Positions 18,904 through 29,986 of a stretch of DNA of 33,816 nucleotides are shown in pieces. The stretch is from the NCBI GenBank assembly GCA_027575765.1, contig JANBPT010000487.1, positions 1 through 33,816 on the forward strand, in the 5' to 3' direction. Numbering within the stretch: position 1 is the stretch's first letter; each line of letters opens with the position of its first letter. The position numbers and the translations under genes were made by a program. The notes under the pieces are model-generated. The model ran no database searches. It saw only the letters and a program-made list of their open reading frames with translations, and was not told the origin of the DNA. This DNA comes from Tieghemiomyces parasiticus. Its lineage: Eukaryota; Kickxellomycota; Dimargaritomycetes; Dimargaritales; Dimargaritaceae.

Positions 18904-20386
18904 ATGTTCTTCCAACAGCTCGGGCGACTGGGTCAGCCCGCGGTGCGGGCCGCATTGGCCCCTGGCGCTCAGCCGACCTCAATGCGAGTCTTCAGCCAAG
19001 GTCTGCCTTCTGGAAAGGAGGCCCAGCAAGGTGAGTTATACACCCCTTCCCGCATTGACGTAATTGAATTAGGCTACGAGCCAGTGGCACCGAATGTCTA
19101 GAATCCCGGCCATCGGATCACCACTCAGGCGGGTTGGGCTTTTACCTAGCACCTAGACCTCGAAGGCTAACGACCCCTCGATCGCACGGTATTCCCTTCC
19201 TCCCCAATACTCAGAGGTCACCGCTAACTTGACGCCCGGTCCGATACCCGATATCGCTGCTGCGGACGGGCGAATTCACTGGACCCCTGAGCAGGACCAA
19301 CGGCTACTCGAAGCCGTCAAAGTCCACGGGGTTTTTAATTGGGGCCCCATTTCCAAGGCCGTTGGGGGCTTCGACTGGCGCGAATGCAACCAGCGCCTGC
19401 GCCGGCTAACCCATGATCCGGCCAAAGCTGACCTAAAATGGACCCCCAAGCGGGACGCCCGGCTGATCCAGTTGGTCGAAGAACAAGGTCCCAATTGGGT
19501 GAAACTCGAAAAGCTGTTCCCGGGGTTCTCGCGCTACGCCCTGCAGACCCGTCACACCCTGCTGACCTGTAAAGTAAAACCCCGCACCTGGGAACCGGAG
19601 GAGGTGGCGCGGCTCAAGCAGGCCCTGGCCGCGGCAGCCAAGGCGACCTCCAAAAAAACTGGCGATGAATCCGTGGTCCGGTGGGTCACAGTGGCCCGCA
19701 CGGTCCGGACGCGTACCGCCGCTCAATGCTATTACCGGTGGTACTCGTGTCCGTTCGACGGCGAACCGGCCGGGGCCTGGAAGATGCGAGACGATATGGC
19801 CCTACTCCTCATGGTCCACGACGGGGCCCCCCAGCTCCTAAATGAGCTGGCCATGTACCGGCCCTTCTGCCAGCGGTTCCGCCGGGTGCAAACGGCCCGG
19901 TTTTTCCGAGCAGGTGAACTCGGGGACCGGCCCCTGGGTCTGGAAAACACACCCCTGCCTGAAGCCTCGCTGACCTTCGCCGAAGCCGCGCCCCTCAGCG
20001 CCACCTCCACCGACGCTGACGCCGTCCCGACTGACGACCACGTTGACAGGGAACCGCCCTTAATGTTCTGGCATCGTATCGCCAATTTACTCAGCCAGCC
20101 GGGTCGGCCCGTGTACCACCCTTACTATTGCCGCCGCCGCTGGCGCCGCCTGGTCAAGGGGGCCGAATTAGTAGACCAAATGCCGCCGGCTGCCACGATC
20201 AAAATTAGCGAGGCACTGAAAAAGAAGAAGCTGACCGTCCAGGACGTCCAGGATCTGGGCGGCAGTAAGCTCAGTGAGAATGACTTGCCCTATCTTTTCC
20301 GCGCCCTGGCTCTTCCGGCCTTTATGAATCGTGTCATTACGACGGCTCGTAAGGGCGAGAAGGTTGAGGTGTTGACGCCGGTGTGA
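18904..20386 (+). CDS. Multi-SANT/Myb protein with predicted mitochondrial presequence (paralogue C)
   Basis: Predicted two-exon gene, 432 aa: exon 1 18904-19030, intron 19031-19214 (GTGAGT...CAG, phase 1), exon 2 19215-20386. The leader has Arg at 8, 15 and 28 and no acid before Glu39. It carries Gly-Gln-Pro at 10-12, matching the Gly-Arg-Pro of paralogues A and B. RVFSQG at 28-33 resembles an R-3 cleavage site. Repeat 1 runs from W64 (HWTPEQDQRLLEAV), repeat 2 from W117 (KWTPKRDARLIQLV) and repeat 3 from W167 to W217 (QCYYRWY). The split fourth unit starts at W230 (MALLLMVHDGAPQLL), has an Ala/Asp/Thr-rich insertion of about 70 residues, and resumes at MFWHRIANLL...CRRRWRRL. The C-terminus is helical and basic. 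This copy is the most regular and is the best family reference. DNA binding is likely and mitochondrial targeting inferred. Confidence 0.85.
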
Positions 20387-20406
20387 TAGGATTTTATTGA
20401 AGATCG

Positions 20407-20412
20407 AATAAA
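20407..20412 (+). terminator. Poly(A) signal AATAAA
   Basis: AATAAA lies 21 bp past the stop codon of the SANT/Myb gene ending at 20386. Confidence 0.5.
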
Positions 20413-20436
20413 GAGACCTTCACAGAGCTAGATGGA

Positions 20437-20451
20437 ATATATATATATATA
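20437..20451. repeat. (AT)n microsatellite
   Basis: A 15-base alternating AT run sits in the 3' flank of the SANT/Myb gene. Confidence 0.85.
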
Positions 20452-20866
20452 CCAGACTAGTGGTAATGCAACGAATCCTTGCAAGGCAATACTGTAATTT
20501 CAACTCGGCTCCCGGGCCATCCTCAGGCTTACGGAATAATAAGACTACATCCCGAGCAGGTAGCTGAAATGTGGCGGTGTAACGCAAGGCGACGAAGCCC
20601 TACGTGTGCAGACCCATGGCCCGTGCCGAGGAAGGGGCTCAGCTACCCTTGGCCTTCGTGCTCGCTGATTCCGTTTGCACGGGAGGCAGCTTATTCTCCA
20701 CTGACTTGGCCGCCAAGGAGGCAGTGCTCAATGATTTGCCGTCATCCTGAAGGGCGAACAGGGGATTGTTGCCGTGGTGGGGGGAGAGGGGAGAAAATAG
20801 TGCCGTAGGGGTAGGTTAGTATTGCGTAGGAATTGGGTAGGAGTTGGGCGGATTTTTCGGAGAAAA

Positions 20867-23800
20867 TCAGTTACCCTCAACGGTAGTGATTGTTACCTTG
20901 GGCTGTAGCAGGAGGTACAGTGCATTCAGACGGGAGAATAGGTCCGACCGGGTGAGCAGCTTGAGGTGGGTCTTGGGCGCCGATTTCCGTAGTACTGAGG
21001 GCAGGGCCTTATCCGCTGTGGACGTTTCCGTACTGGACAGTGCGGGGCATTGGCAGGGATAGATCTCTAAAGGTGTCGGTGGCGTCACACGGCTATTCGA
21101 TTCGAGGGCCGGTTCGATTGGGGCCGACGGTTCAGGGTTCAACATGGTTCCTGCCGAAGTGGTCGAGTCGGAGACCACCGGCTTGGCCTCTGCATCGGCG
21201 ACAACCTGGTCGTGAGTAGTCGCTGGTGGCGACGGCTGTGGCGTTGATGGTGATGGCTTAGCCTCCTTGGTCGTTTCGTTGGCTTGCACGGCCGGGGTGG
21301 GGTCCTCGTCCATTGAAGTAGCCTCGGTAGGAGCCACCACATCCGATGGGGCGGGCTCTACCTGAACCGGCGAAGACTTCACCCCCGTCGCTTCATCCGA
21401 ACCCCTTTCCTGCACCGGCTGCTGCGGCGGATGGTCCCGGCGCCACGTCGTAAACGTTACCAGGATATCGACGTAGATACGTTGGACTAATGTCTCAACG
21501 GCTTGCTTCTGCTCCCCATCAGTCGTAGTTAGGCGTTTTAGTTTCACGGCGTGAACCAGGAGAGCGAAGAGCTGGTACAGGCGGCGGATGACCAAATCGC
21601 CGCTAGCAGGCAGTAACCGGTAGGACCGTTCAGATGGTAGATAGGGTCCGCTAGGTCTGTCTGAGGCGGTGCCGGCAACGCTGGTACCACCCCCGCCACT
21701 CAGGTTATACTCCCCGCTTGAACTGTTCACCGGTGAACCCCCGCTGCTTTCGGGCATAGATGGAACCGCTGGTGTGCCGTTACCTGAGGCCGGGAATTGG
21801 TCCGCCGTACTGGTGAGCACAGTTATCAACCATTGCTCCAGGTCGGCGACCAATCGTTCAAACCGTTCCAGGCACAGGACGTGGACCAGAGAGGCCATCG
21901 TCGGAGTCGATTCACCATCCCCATCCGGTACCCCTAGCGCGGCGTTAGCGGGTAATTGGGCGACGGCGGCCTCGAGGGCACGACGGTAGTGCACATAGAG
22001 CTCTGCTGCGATCACGCGCGGGGCGATGAGGACGGTATCGAGTTTACGCAGGCGGTGGGCCACCATGAAGAGTCCATCCAGGTCGCCAGTCCTTTCGTAC
22101 AAGTCCAACAGGAGACGCAGGTACTTGTGAACGTAGTAGTAATGCTGGCCAGGTGGTTCCATCTCGGTCTTATAAAAGCTAATAAACGACTTAGTAACGG
22201 ACCGGGCGTTAAAGAGCGGGGCCAGCGCGTCGAGGGCCAACGAGTATTGGCACAGCACGCGGGCGCGGATCCAGGCCGTCCGGTAGACCGGTTTGTGGTG
22301 CCAGCGGCGACCGTCGATAGCGACTCGGATGAGTTCCAGATAGTCGAGAATCCGGTCGAAGGCGGCGCGCCCGGCTGGGTCCTGTGGCAGCGCACCAGTG
22401 TCGGCCCCTTCGCTGTCGGTAGGGGCTCGATTGGGGCGGGACCGGTCCTTACTGACCCGTACCGTCTGGATCTGCGCCAGTCGGGAGGCGTACCGGCGTA
22501 GGGCCCGGGGCTCGCCTCCGTCGACCTCTACCAGCCGGTCCAATTGGTCGAGGACGCTGTCGACCACGTCGACCGGAACGCGGCCCCGGTGGAGATCCTT
22601 GGCCAGGGACGACAACAAGGTGTACATCGGCTCAATCAGAGCATCCACGCCCGAGGACGAATCACCGGGTCCCGCGGAGGCGATGGCCCGTTGCAGGGAG
22701 CGCCACAGACACGCATAAGCCCGCAGCGGGGTAGATTCTAGTTTGCGGAGGCAGCGACCCAGGTACAGGTCGGCGGTCCAGGGCGGATACTGGTGCAGCT
22801 GGTTGAGGATGGTGGCCCGCGGGGTTGGCACGGAAGTGGCGTCCTCGGTTTCGCTACGCTCGTAGCCTTCGAGGGCCCGGGTGAAGAACTTGGCGGCCAG
22901 GCGATACACCTGAGCCTTGGATGGCATGGTCGGGGGCTGCGTGTGTAACGCCCGGGCACGGACCAGCCATTGTCGCTGTTTCTGTTGCCGCTGCACCTCG
23001 GCCTCTTCTCCGGACTGCTCCACAGTGCCATTAATCGCGGATGGCGTCGACACCAATGATCCGTTCGTGGCTAAAGTTTTATCGCCGACCTTGGGCAAGC
23101 ATACCCTAAGTTCCACCGGGGGGCGCGTCAGAAAGTAGAGAAACTGGCCCATCTCGTTCAGGAGGGCCGGTCGGTGCAATGGCGGGATGTAGCTGCCGGG
23201 TCCCGCCATGGGTCCCGCTGCTGATGCGTTACGCGACCGGCGATAGCACTGTAGGTAGGCCAAAAAGATGAGTCGGCAGTTCTCGACAATGTCGTCGGTG
23301 GCCTTGAGTAGGGCATTGGCCCGGCGCATCAATTTTTCTGCCACCTCGTCCCGGCACACGTTGGCTAAGCAGTACCATGCGACGGGTGCCGTCGGAGTTA
23401 CCGAGAGCTGGTTGCGGTACAAATCAATCACGGTGTCCAGATCATCCGGATCGCGGGTGGCGTTGCTTCGGATCCGCTGGCGCAGTTGGGTGTGTAGGGC
23501 GTACCCTTGGAGTAGATATGCGTGGAAGTAGACTGGCGCCAGGGTGGGGCCGCAGTCTAGGGCGGGTAGGAGGTAGGCGTAGCCGCCTGCACGCAGGACG
23601 GCCGGATCGTCGCTCAGCGCTGTCAACAGGTCCACCGGTCGATCTAGGTACTCCTCAATGTCACGTTCGTTTAGCGTCACACGGCCTGGGCATCGGGGGT
23701 GTATCAAAAAAAATAATTGGATCGGGTATGTTGGGAGTAAGGAAATCGGGTCAGTGAGTCAGCGAGGGACGGGAGGAGAGGGGTGCGGACAGCCGAGAAT

Positions 23801-26800
23801 GGACGACACCATTCACTCGCCCCGGTAGACACTCAAAGGGAACAAGTATTGTTTGAGTACTTACCGAGTTCTCTATGCGGATCACCAATGGCCTTCACAA
23901 TGGCTTCGAGGTTGCTACGCCACTCGGCGCCGACGTGGGCCTGGGGGCGGAAGAGACGCTCCGCGATCCGCGGTAGGAGCTGGTCAAAGAGATACGACGC
24001 GGCCGGGATATCCAATTCTAAAGGCTCGCAGTCGTGCTCCTCCAGGTCGCCATCCAGCCTCACATTGTAGAGGCAGTACAGGCATTGCAAGGCGTCGTGA
24101 TGGGTCTCCAGCGGCGGTGGCGGGGTTGCGTCGTCCCAGTGGATAACCTCAAAGGCCAGGGCCAGGAACGAACCCTTATCAACGGTGCACAGGCCCATCT
24201 GGCCCACGGTGTGGTGGAGGGTGCGGAGGTAGGCGCGCAGGGCCCCGACCGCCGTCATGACAGGCGGGGCGGTGCGCCACGCGGCGTCGAGGGCGCAAGC
24301 GTCCAGCGGAAGCGTGCCAATGTGGATTCGCTGCCGCCGGTGGGCAACGTGATCCGATAGCGGGTCGACGGCTTCGTCGGCGCCGCCGTCGATCGGCAAC
24401 GGCTGCGCGACAATATGGGGTGGGTTTGGTGGGAGGGTGTAGGAGGGGCGCGCCGGTGGGGCCTCCTGCATAAGGCGAACGACAGCCAACAGCTCCCAAC
24501 TGCGCACCATAAGCGTGTAGAGGGGTACCTGTATCTCCTCCTCGGGGAGGGACTGCAGGTGACCGTCGTAGGCAATGATATGCTGGGACAGGCGGGCGAC
24601 TAGTAGCAGAGCGTCCGGCGGTGGAGGAAACGATGATGAGGACGACTTAGGCGGATTAGAATGAGTCGATCGAGAGACTGTCCGGAGGTGACGCAACCAT
24701 GCTGGCACCGGCCGAGAAGAGTCCAGGCCGGCTCCGCACCCCTCCGTCTCTACCGCATCCTCATCCAGACGAGGCGCGCGCTGGGCTAGAATTGCCTGGG
24801 CCCCGGTCGTCAAATCACGAATCGTCGTATTGATTGCGGTCAGCCCGGCAAACAAGGCAGCCACGGCCAATGCCCCCGGTTTGGGCCGTACCGACGCGTC
24901 GGCGCCGGCTTTACCGCTCCGGGCGGATGGGAAAGTCAGGTCAGGCAATCCTTGGTCAATCTCGGTGGCAAGTGCAGTGACCGCCGTGCTCAGCCCGTCC
25001 ATCTGCGCCACTAGACCGGCCAGTTGACAGGCCCAGGCCTCGGCCGCATTGGGTGGGGATTTGCGCTGGTAGGCCCGTTGTAGGGTCTGCCAGACCACGA
25101 GGCGCCGGTAAGGGTCGAGCGAGGCGCCAGTGCTCGTCGCCTGAGCGGTTACCGCACTGGTAGAGTCCGCCGCGGCGCCTTCGGCGCGGAAGCGCGGGGT
25201 GCAGCCCGGCGTCATCGTCAGTGGAAACCCTTGCGCGTCAGCTGCCACGGCGGGTCGCAGCTGGCGGATGGCCTGTTCATAATGGCCGGCGGTGAAATCA
25301 GCCAGACCGTCGCGAAGACGCTGTTCGGTGGCGAGGTGATCGGCGAGACGGCGAGCCACGGTCTGCCCGAGCGTCGGCAGGAATCGGCAGTTGGGCAGGG
25401 TTACCCCCACGACCTCTGACGCTGCGAGGGAGCGGGCGGCGGCCAAGGTGGCGCCAAGTTGTCCGTCGAGAACCCCGACCTTGAGGCCCAACCAGTGCCG
25501 GCGGTAGACCAGGCACTGTTGCTGAGAGCCAGCACCGTCGCTGTCCATGGCATCTAGGTTCACTGCCAAAGCGGGCGAGCACTTGGCACCCAAGGCCATG
25601 TCCAGCTGGACAATAAGCCGGCCGAGGGTGGCCGCCATGGTTTCCGTGGCGGCCTCTTCCTCGGCCGAATCGACCGTGGCGGAGGTAGATCGGCTTCCAG
25701 CTTTGTTTTCCGGGCCACTCGTGGTAGCGGTGTCGGCTGCCATACTCAAGAGACCGTCAAGTAGAAACTCGCAGGTGCCGAGCAAGGCCCCCACCAGGGC
25801 CAGGTCGCCGGGGTGGGCCAGGTGGGACGGGGCCTCGACAATCTCATTAGCCACATAGGCGCGGATCAGCCAAAATAGATCCATGTGGCATATTTCGAAC
25901 GCTTCCCCCAAGACTTGACCGAAATCCGGGGCCCAACGGGTCGTGAGCCAGGAGGCAACGGGGGTTTCCGCCAGCCGCTCTCCACTACCACCGTCAAGAT
26001 CCTCCCCAGCGACCCAGCGGCGCCAGAACGGATCGGGCAAAAAGAAGCGCATGACGAAATGGCGCAGGTAGGTCGATGGGTCCGCCTGAGTGGCGTTGCA
26101 GACGGCCAGGAAGGCCGGCAGCTCACCGTCGTCGATGGGCGCGTCACTAGTGAGTCCCTCAGCGGGCATTAATTCGGCCAATTCCTGGGTCAGGGTGGTT
26201 ACCAGATCGACCTGTGCCGGTGATTGTAGTGGCTTGGACGAGTCGGCATCGAGGCACAGGCGAAGCCACGCTAGGAGGCGACGACCAAGCGGGGTGGCGG
26301 GTCGGCCGTATTGGATATACTGGCGCTGCGCAGTCTGGATGCTCACGGGGGCTTTGCTCCACACGCGCAGGATTCGTTCGGCCGTCCGGTCCAGGTCGGC
26401 CAGCTGGTCGGACGCTACGTGTGAGGCTGCCGGATGGTCCCGGTCCGATCCGTGCGAGGCCCCAGCCTCGGCCAGGTCCCACCAACCGAACCAGCGGAAG
26501 AGGGTGGCGAGGGCCCCGTCGAGTGCCCCATCCCAATTTTTAGCAGCGATGGTGGTCGCGGCGGCGGTACGGCCCGAGGTTGCCTCAATCGGCATGGTCG
26601 ATCCGGAGCGGCGGCTCATCTTGGGATACGCGGCAGTTCGTGGACTCTCCGGTGTCTCGCCGGCCACGGGGGACTGGCGTGACGTGGCACGGGTGAGTGA
26701 TGTGCTAGCAGGCCCCATGGACGAGGCGCGTTGCAATGGAACCCTGACGGGCACCCCGGTTCCGTCGTCTGATACGCGCCGGTTCTTGAGAGATGGGACG

Positions 26801-28540
26801 AGGTTTTTCGGTAACGGAGCGGTGCCGAGAGTAGGTGAGGTGGGTTGGGAACGCGTCATGGAATTCCTGGTCCGGAGGCGAGGCTGGGCCTCTTGACTTT
26901 GGGGTTCAATGCTGGCCGTGCTGAGTGCGAGATCTGACAAGGCCGAATCGGACATTTTACGTTTCAAGCCCGGCCGGGGACGGGTCAGTATGGGCATAAG
27001 GCTGGTGCGAGGGCCTCGCGGAAGGGTTGGGAGCGGAGGCAGGCCCGGTAGGTGGTGGGTTGAGTCACTTGGGCTTTGTGGGTCGTCAGGCGTGGGCTTC
27101 GCCGTGTCAATTTCCATCCTAGGGTCCCCATTTGACTGGGCGGTGCACAGGGTAATTGTGATTGGGGCACAAACCTCGTCCGGGTCACCCGCTGCTCGGT
27201 CACGATAGACGGTCAGTAGGAGTTGGCCCAGGGCCGTCCAAGTAGGAGTGACCAATTCATAGGCAGTCACGGGGGGAGTTGTCGATGGCGTAACAGGCGG
27301 AACCGCAGCGGCGGCCCGCGCGATAGAAAATACGGTAGGTGGCACTGGTGGTAGTCGGAATGCATGGGCCGGCGGTAGTTCGGGAGTAATGTACAGCGGC
27401 GGATCCAGGTAGGTTCGACAGGCGGCTTCGCTGGCCTCCAGGGTGGCGAAGTCGCCCGTGATGTACAGCAGACCCAGAAGCGCCTGGTAGGCCCACCACT
27501 GAGTGGGTTCAAATCGTGCAAAGTTTGGTGGAGTAAAAGTGGCTGTGTAATCGTCACCGTCATCCACGGAGCCCGACTTGGCACTATTGATTACCCGCTC
27601 CAGGGCAGCCCGAGCCAGGCCCAGCTGGTGGGTTTCGAGAGCCAGTCGGCCGATACGTAGCCAGAGTGTGGTATCCGACGCATCAAGTTCCGCCGCGCGC
27701 AGCAGGTAGTCAAGAGCCCGGTTACGCTGCACGGTGGATTCCGACTCCTGCTCCCTGGTAGGCAACAGCGACCTGGCATGGTCGTCGAGGGGCAGCGGGG
27801 TGTCGTGTTCCGCCACGCGAGCCTCATCGCAAAGAAAAGATGCGTAGTTTCGAAATACGTTGTAGAGGAGCTGCTCGATGCGGGCCTCATCCTCGTCACG
27901 AAATATGAGACCAGACTGGGAAGGCTTGGAGGGGACCGGCTTACCGTTGGGTACGGCGCCGGATCCGTGGACCGAGGCCCGGAGCCAATCGGCCTCCAGA
28001 ATCTGCTCCAGCAGCTCACGGGCGTCCTTCCGGCGGCCTTTGTTGTATAGGCGCAGCGCCTGGTTGTACCGATTGACGCTTTCGTCGATCTAAGGGAGGG
28101 TGTCATAAATAAGGCGGGCGGGTATATCAGGTAGAATAAAACGGTTAGGCCATCACCGGTGATAACTGTGAGGCTACTAGGTTCGCACCGTGAAATTGTC
28201 AAACCTAGGGCGTGCTAGGTTGCGTATTGGCACCGATGCGGAAATACTACGCACTTTTAATGCGGTATTGTGGTCGGTTCTACTAGATATTCTGAGGTCC
28301 TAGGGCCCGGCGTTCCGTTAGTATTCAGCCCCTACGTATAGTTGAGGCGTCCAGAACAAACGGGCCACGTCGGGCCATACCATATACGGTCGAAACCACA
28401 CGGCCTGGCTTCGGTATGCTTTAATCAAGCCGCGCCTGGAGGGCCTGCACACGGTAAACACTTACCAATTCGGGCACCTCGTTGTGAGTCTGGGGCAGAT
28501 CGTCGACATTCTCAACGTTAATGGGGGTAAAGCGGATCAT
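20867..28540 (-). CDS. HIR3: Hir3/Cabin1-type subunit of the HIR histone chaperone complex
   Basis: Predicted three-exon gene, 2372 aa: exon 1 28466-28540, intron 28090-28465 (376 bp, GTAAGT...TAG), exon 2 23865-28089, intron 23686-23864 (179 bp, GTAAGT...CAG, phase 1), exon 3 20867-23685. All junctions keep one frame and the total is a multiple of three. The N-terminus, MIRFTPINVENVDD, resembles the start of animal CABIN1 (MIR-type). TPR-like helices follow, such as the segment around residues 143-190 (RALDYLLRAAELD, LWLRIGRLALE). A Ser/Pro/Arg-rich segment near 370-540 and a Pro/Thr/Glu-rich tail near 2200-2330 look disordered; the rest is helical repeat. In yeast and animals this protein scaffolds the HIR/HIRA complex, which deposits H3-H4 independently of replication and controls histone genes. 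Length is close to CABIN1 and longer than yeast Hir3. The identification rests on the N-terminus, TPR layout and size, so it is good but not certain. Confidence 0.8.
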
Positions 28541-29343
28541 GGCTGCATCGTTGAGGGCCGGCGGCGGGCCTTAGCGGGACTAGGTTCAACGTGGATGATG
28601 CGATTGGAGAAAAGGTAAACGTAAGGGCCCAAGGCTTGCGGGTGGTCGAAATGAGAACAGCTGTTATAGAACGCCTAAAGGCCCCGGCCAGATGGGGTGT
28701 AGTGCATCGGCCGCGAGGCCCTGGTAAGCGCCTGGCTTGTTGGCAAAACGGTCACGGCTAGCGACCTGTCAGGCTGCGGGGCTTTCTCAGAGGAAGGAGT
28801 AGGGTTTAGAGTGACGCGCCTTATATTCCAACTGGCAGGAGGGCCCCATGGGACTGGAAGGTAGTGGATATGGATCCCCCCTCCCTGAAGGCACTGCATG
28901 GCGCACAGCTTTGGTGTGCCGGGGTGCGCCAACAGCCGTATAGAGATTTGGCAACCAAGCGCCGTACAAGTTGACGAGGAGCAACCCAGTGTGGCTGGGT
29001 TGCAGGTCGGCTCCACAACAACCTGGCATTCCATGTCTGGCTGGGCCTGCTGTCGGACTAAATGGGGAGCGCGTGATGAAAAAATAGGGAGACCCTGAAT
29101 GCACATCGGGAAGCCGTCCGCAGCCGTAATCTAGCCCATACTGTGTCGCCCTGGGCCGCGCCTCCATCGTCGGGTTGAGGAGGCCCATCCAATCTCGACG
29201 CATAGACGGTCTCGGCCTCCCTTCTTCCCTCTTTAGAGTTGATCTGCATGTAGCCGCCGCCCCCAATCTCGGTATAAAAATTTCGACGGTCAATGCCACG
29301 CTCGAGTGCATGCCGGTTTAACAAGACGGGCTAAGATGGCTGG
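28541..29343. other. Intergenic region between divergent HIR3 and PTC1
   Basis: It contains the promoter of the minus-strand HIR3 gene. Overlapping open frames up to 174 codons occur on the minus strand without recognisable domains. A strong small hairpin lies at 28981-29003. No RNA gene is identified. Confidence 0.45.
28981..29003. repeat. Perfect 9-bp inverted repeat (hairpin)
   Basis: GCAACCCAG and CTGGGTTGC flank a five-base loop, TGTGG. It lies in the divergent intergenic region. It could be a protein-binding palindrome, part of a structured RNA, or chance. Confidence 0.6.
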
Positions 29344-29986
29344 GTGGCTCCAATCTCTCTAGTTCCCCCCCCCCCGTATCGCCCACCAACACCCTCTACC
29401 GCCCTCCCCCTTCAGCTACAAGCGAGTGGGTTCGTCGCGGCGGGGTCCAATGCCAGCCTATCCCAACCGTCGGTCCAGGGCGAGCGACCTGGCCGTTCAT
29501 TCCCACCAGCTTCCCGCCCTCGCCTTCCCACTCCATTACCCACCAATTCTACTGCCCAGCCACATCGGCGTGCCCGCTCCTCCTCACGCAAACTCCACCC
29601 GCAGATGTGCATAACCACACCGCCCATTCCTTTTCTTGTCCCATCCGAAACCCTCTGAATGCCACAACACATCTGTGTTTAGCGCAGCCTATTTATATCC
29701 AGTGTACCTCAGATACGTCTCAGCTAGCGTTCCTGGCCCTGTCCATTCCCTCCCCCGCCCCCGCCGTTTGTTCCCTCTTAGTCTGGACCCTGCCTCCCAC
29801 TGCTATTGTCCAGTTCCTGGCTTTCCACTCTGTCTCCACCACCACTCGTGCCTCTTTATTTACACGCTGCGCTTTATCTCTACGGTCGGCATCGCGTCTG
29901 AGATTCCCTTCCTTTCCCCCTCCCTTCCTACCAATATAACTACTCGACCGTAGCCTGCTCTGTCCCCCATTTATCTTCTAGTGACT
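29344..29986 (+). promoter_or_regulatory. Pyrimidine-rich leader/promoter of the PTC1-like gene
   Basis: From about 29364 to the ATG at 29987 the plus strand is dominated by C and T, with CCCTCCCC-like tracts and short TTTATTTAC/TTTATATCC stretches. Such leaders are common in fungal promoters. The bases just before the ATG (CCCCCATTTATCTTCTAG) also resemble a 3' splice site, so a 5'-UTR intron is possible. Confidence 0.45.

Larger units (their letters stand above)
20387..20866. other. Convergent intergenic region between paralogue C and HIR3
   Basis: The region separates two convergent genes and holds both 3' ends. It includes AATAAA for the plus-strand gene and a short (AT)n run at 20437-20451. 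No coding frame of note is seen. Confidence 0.5.
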
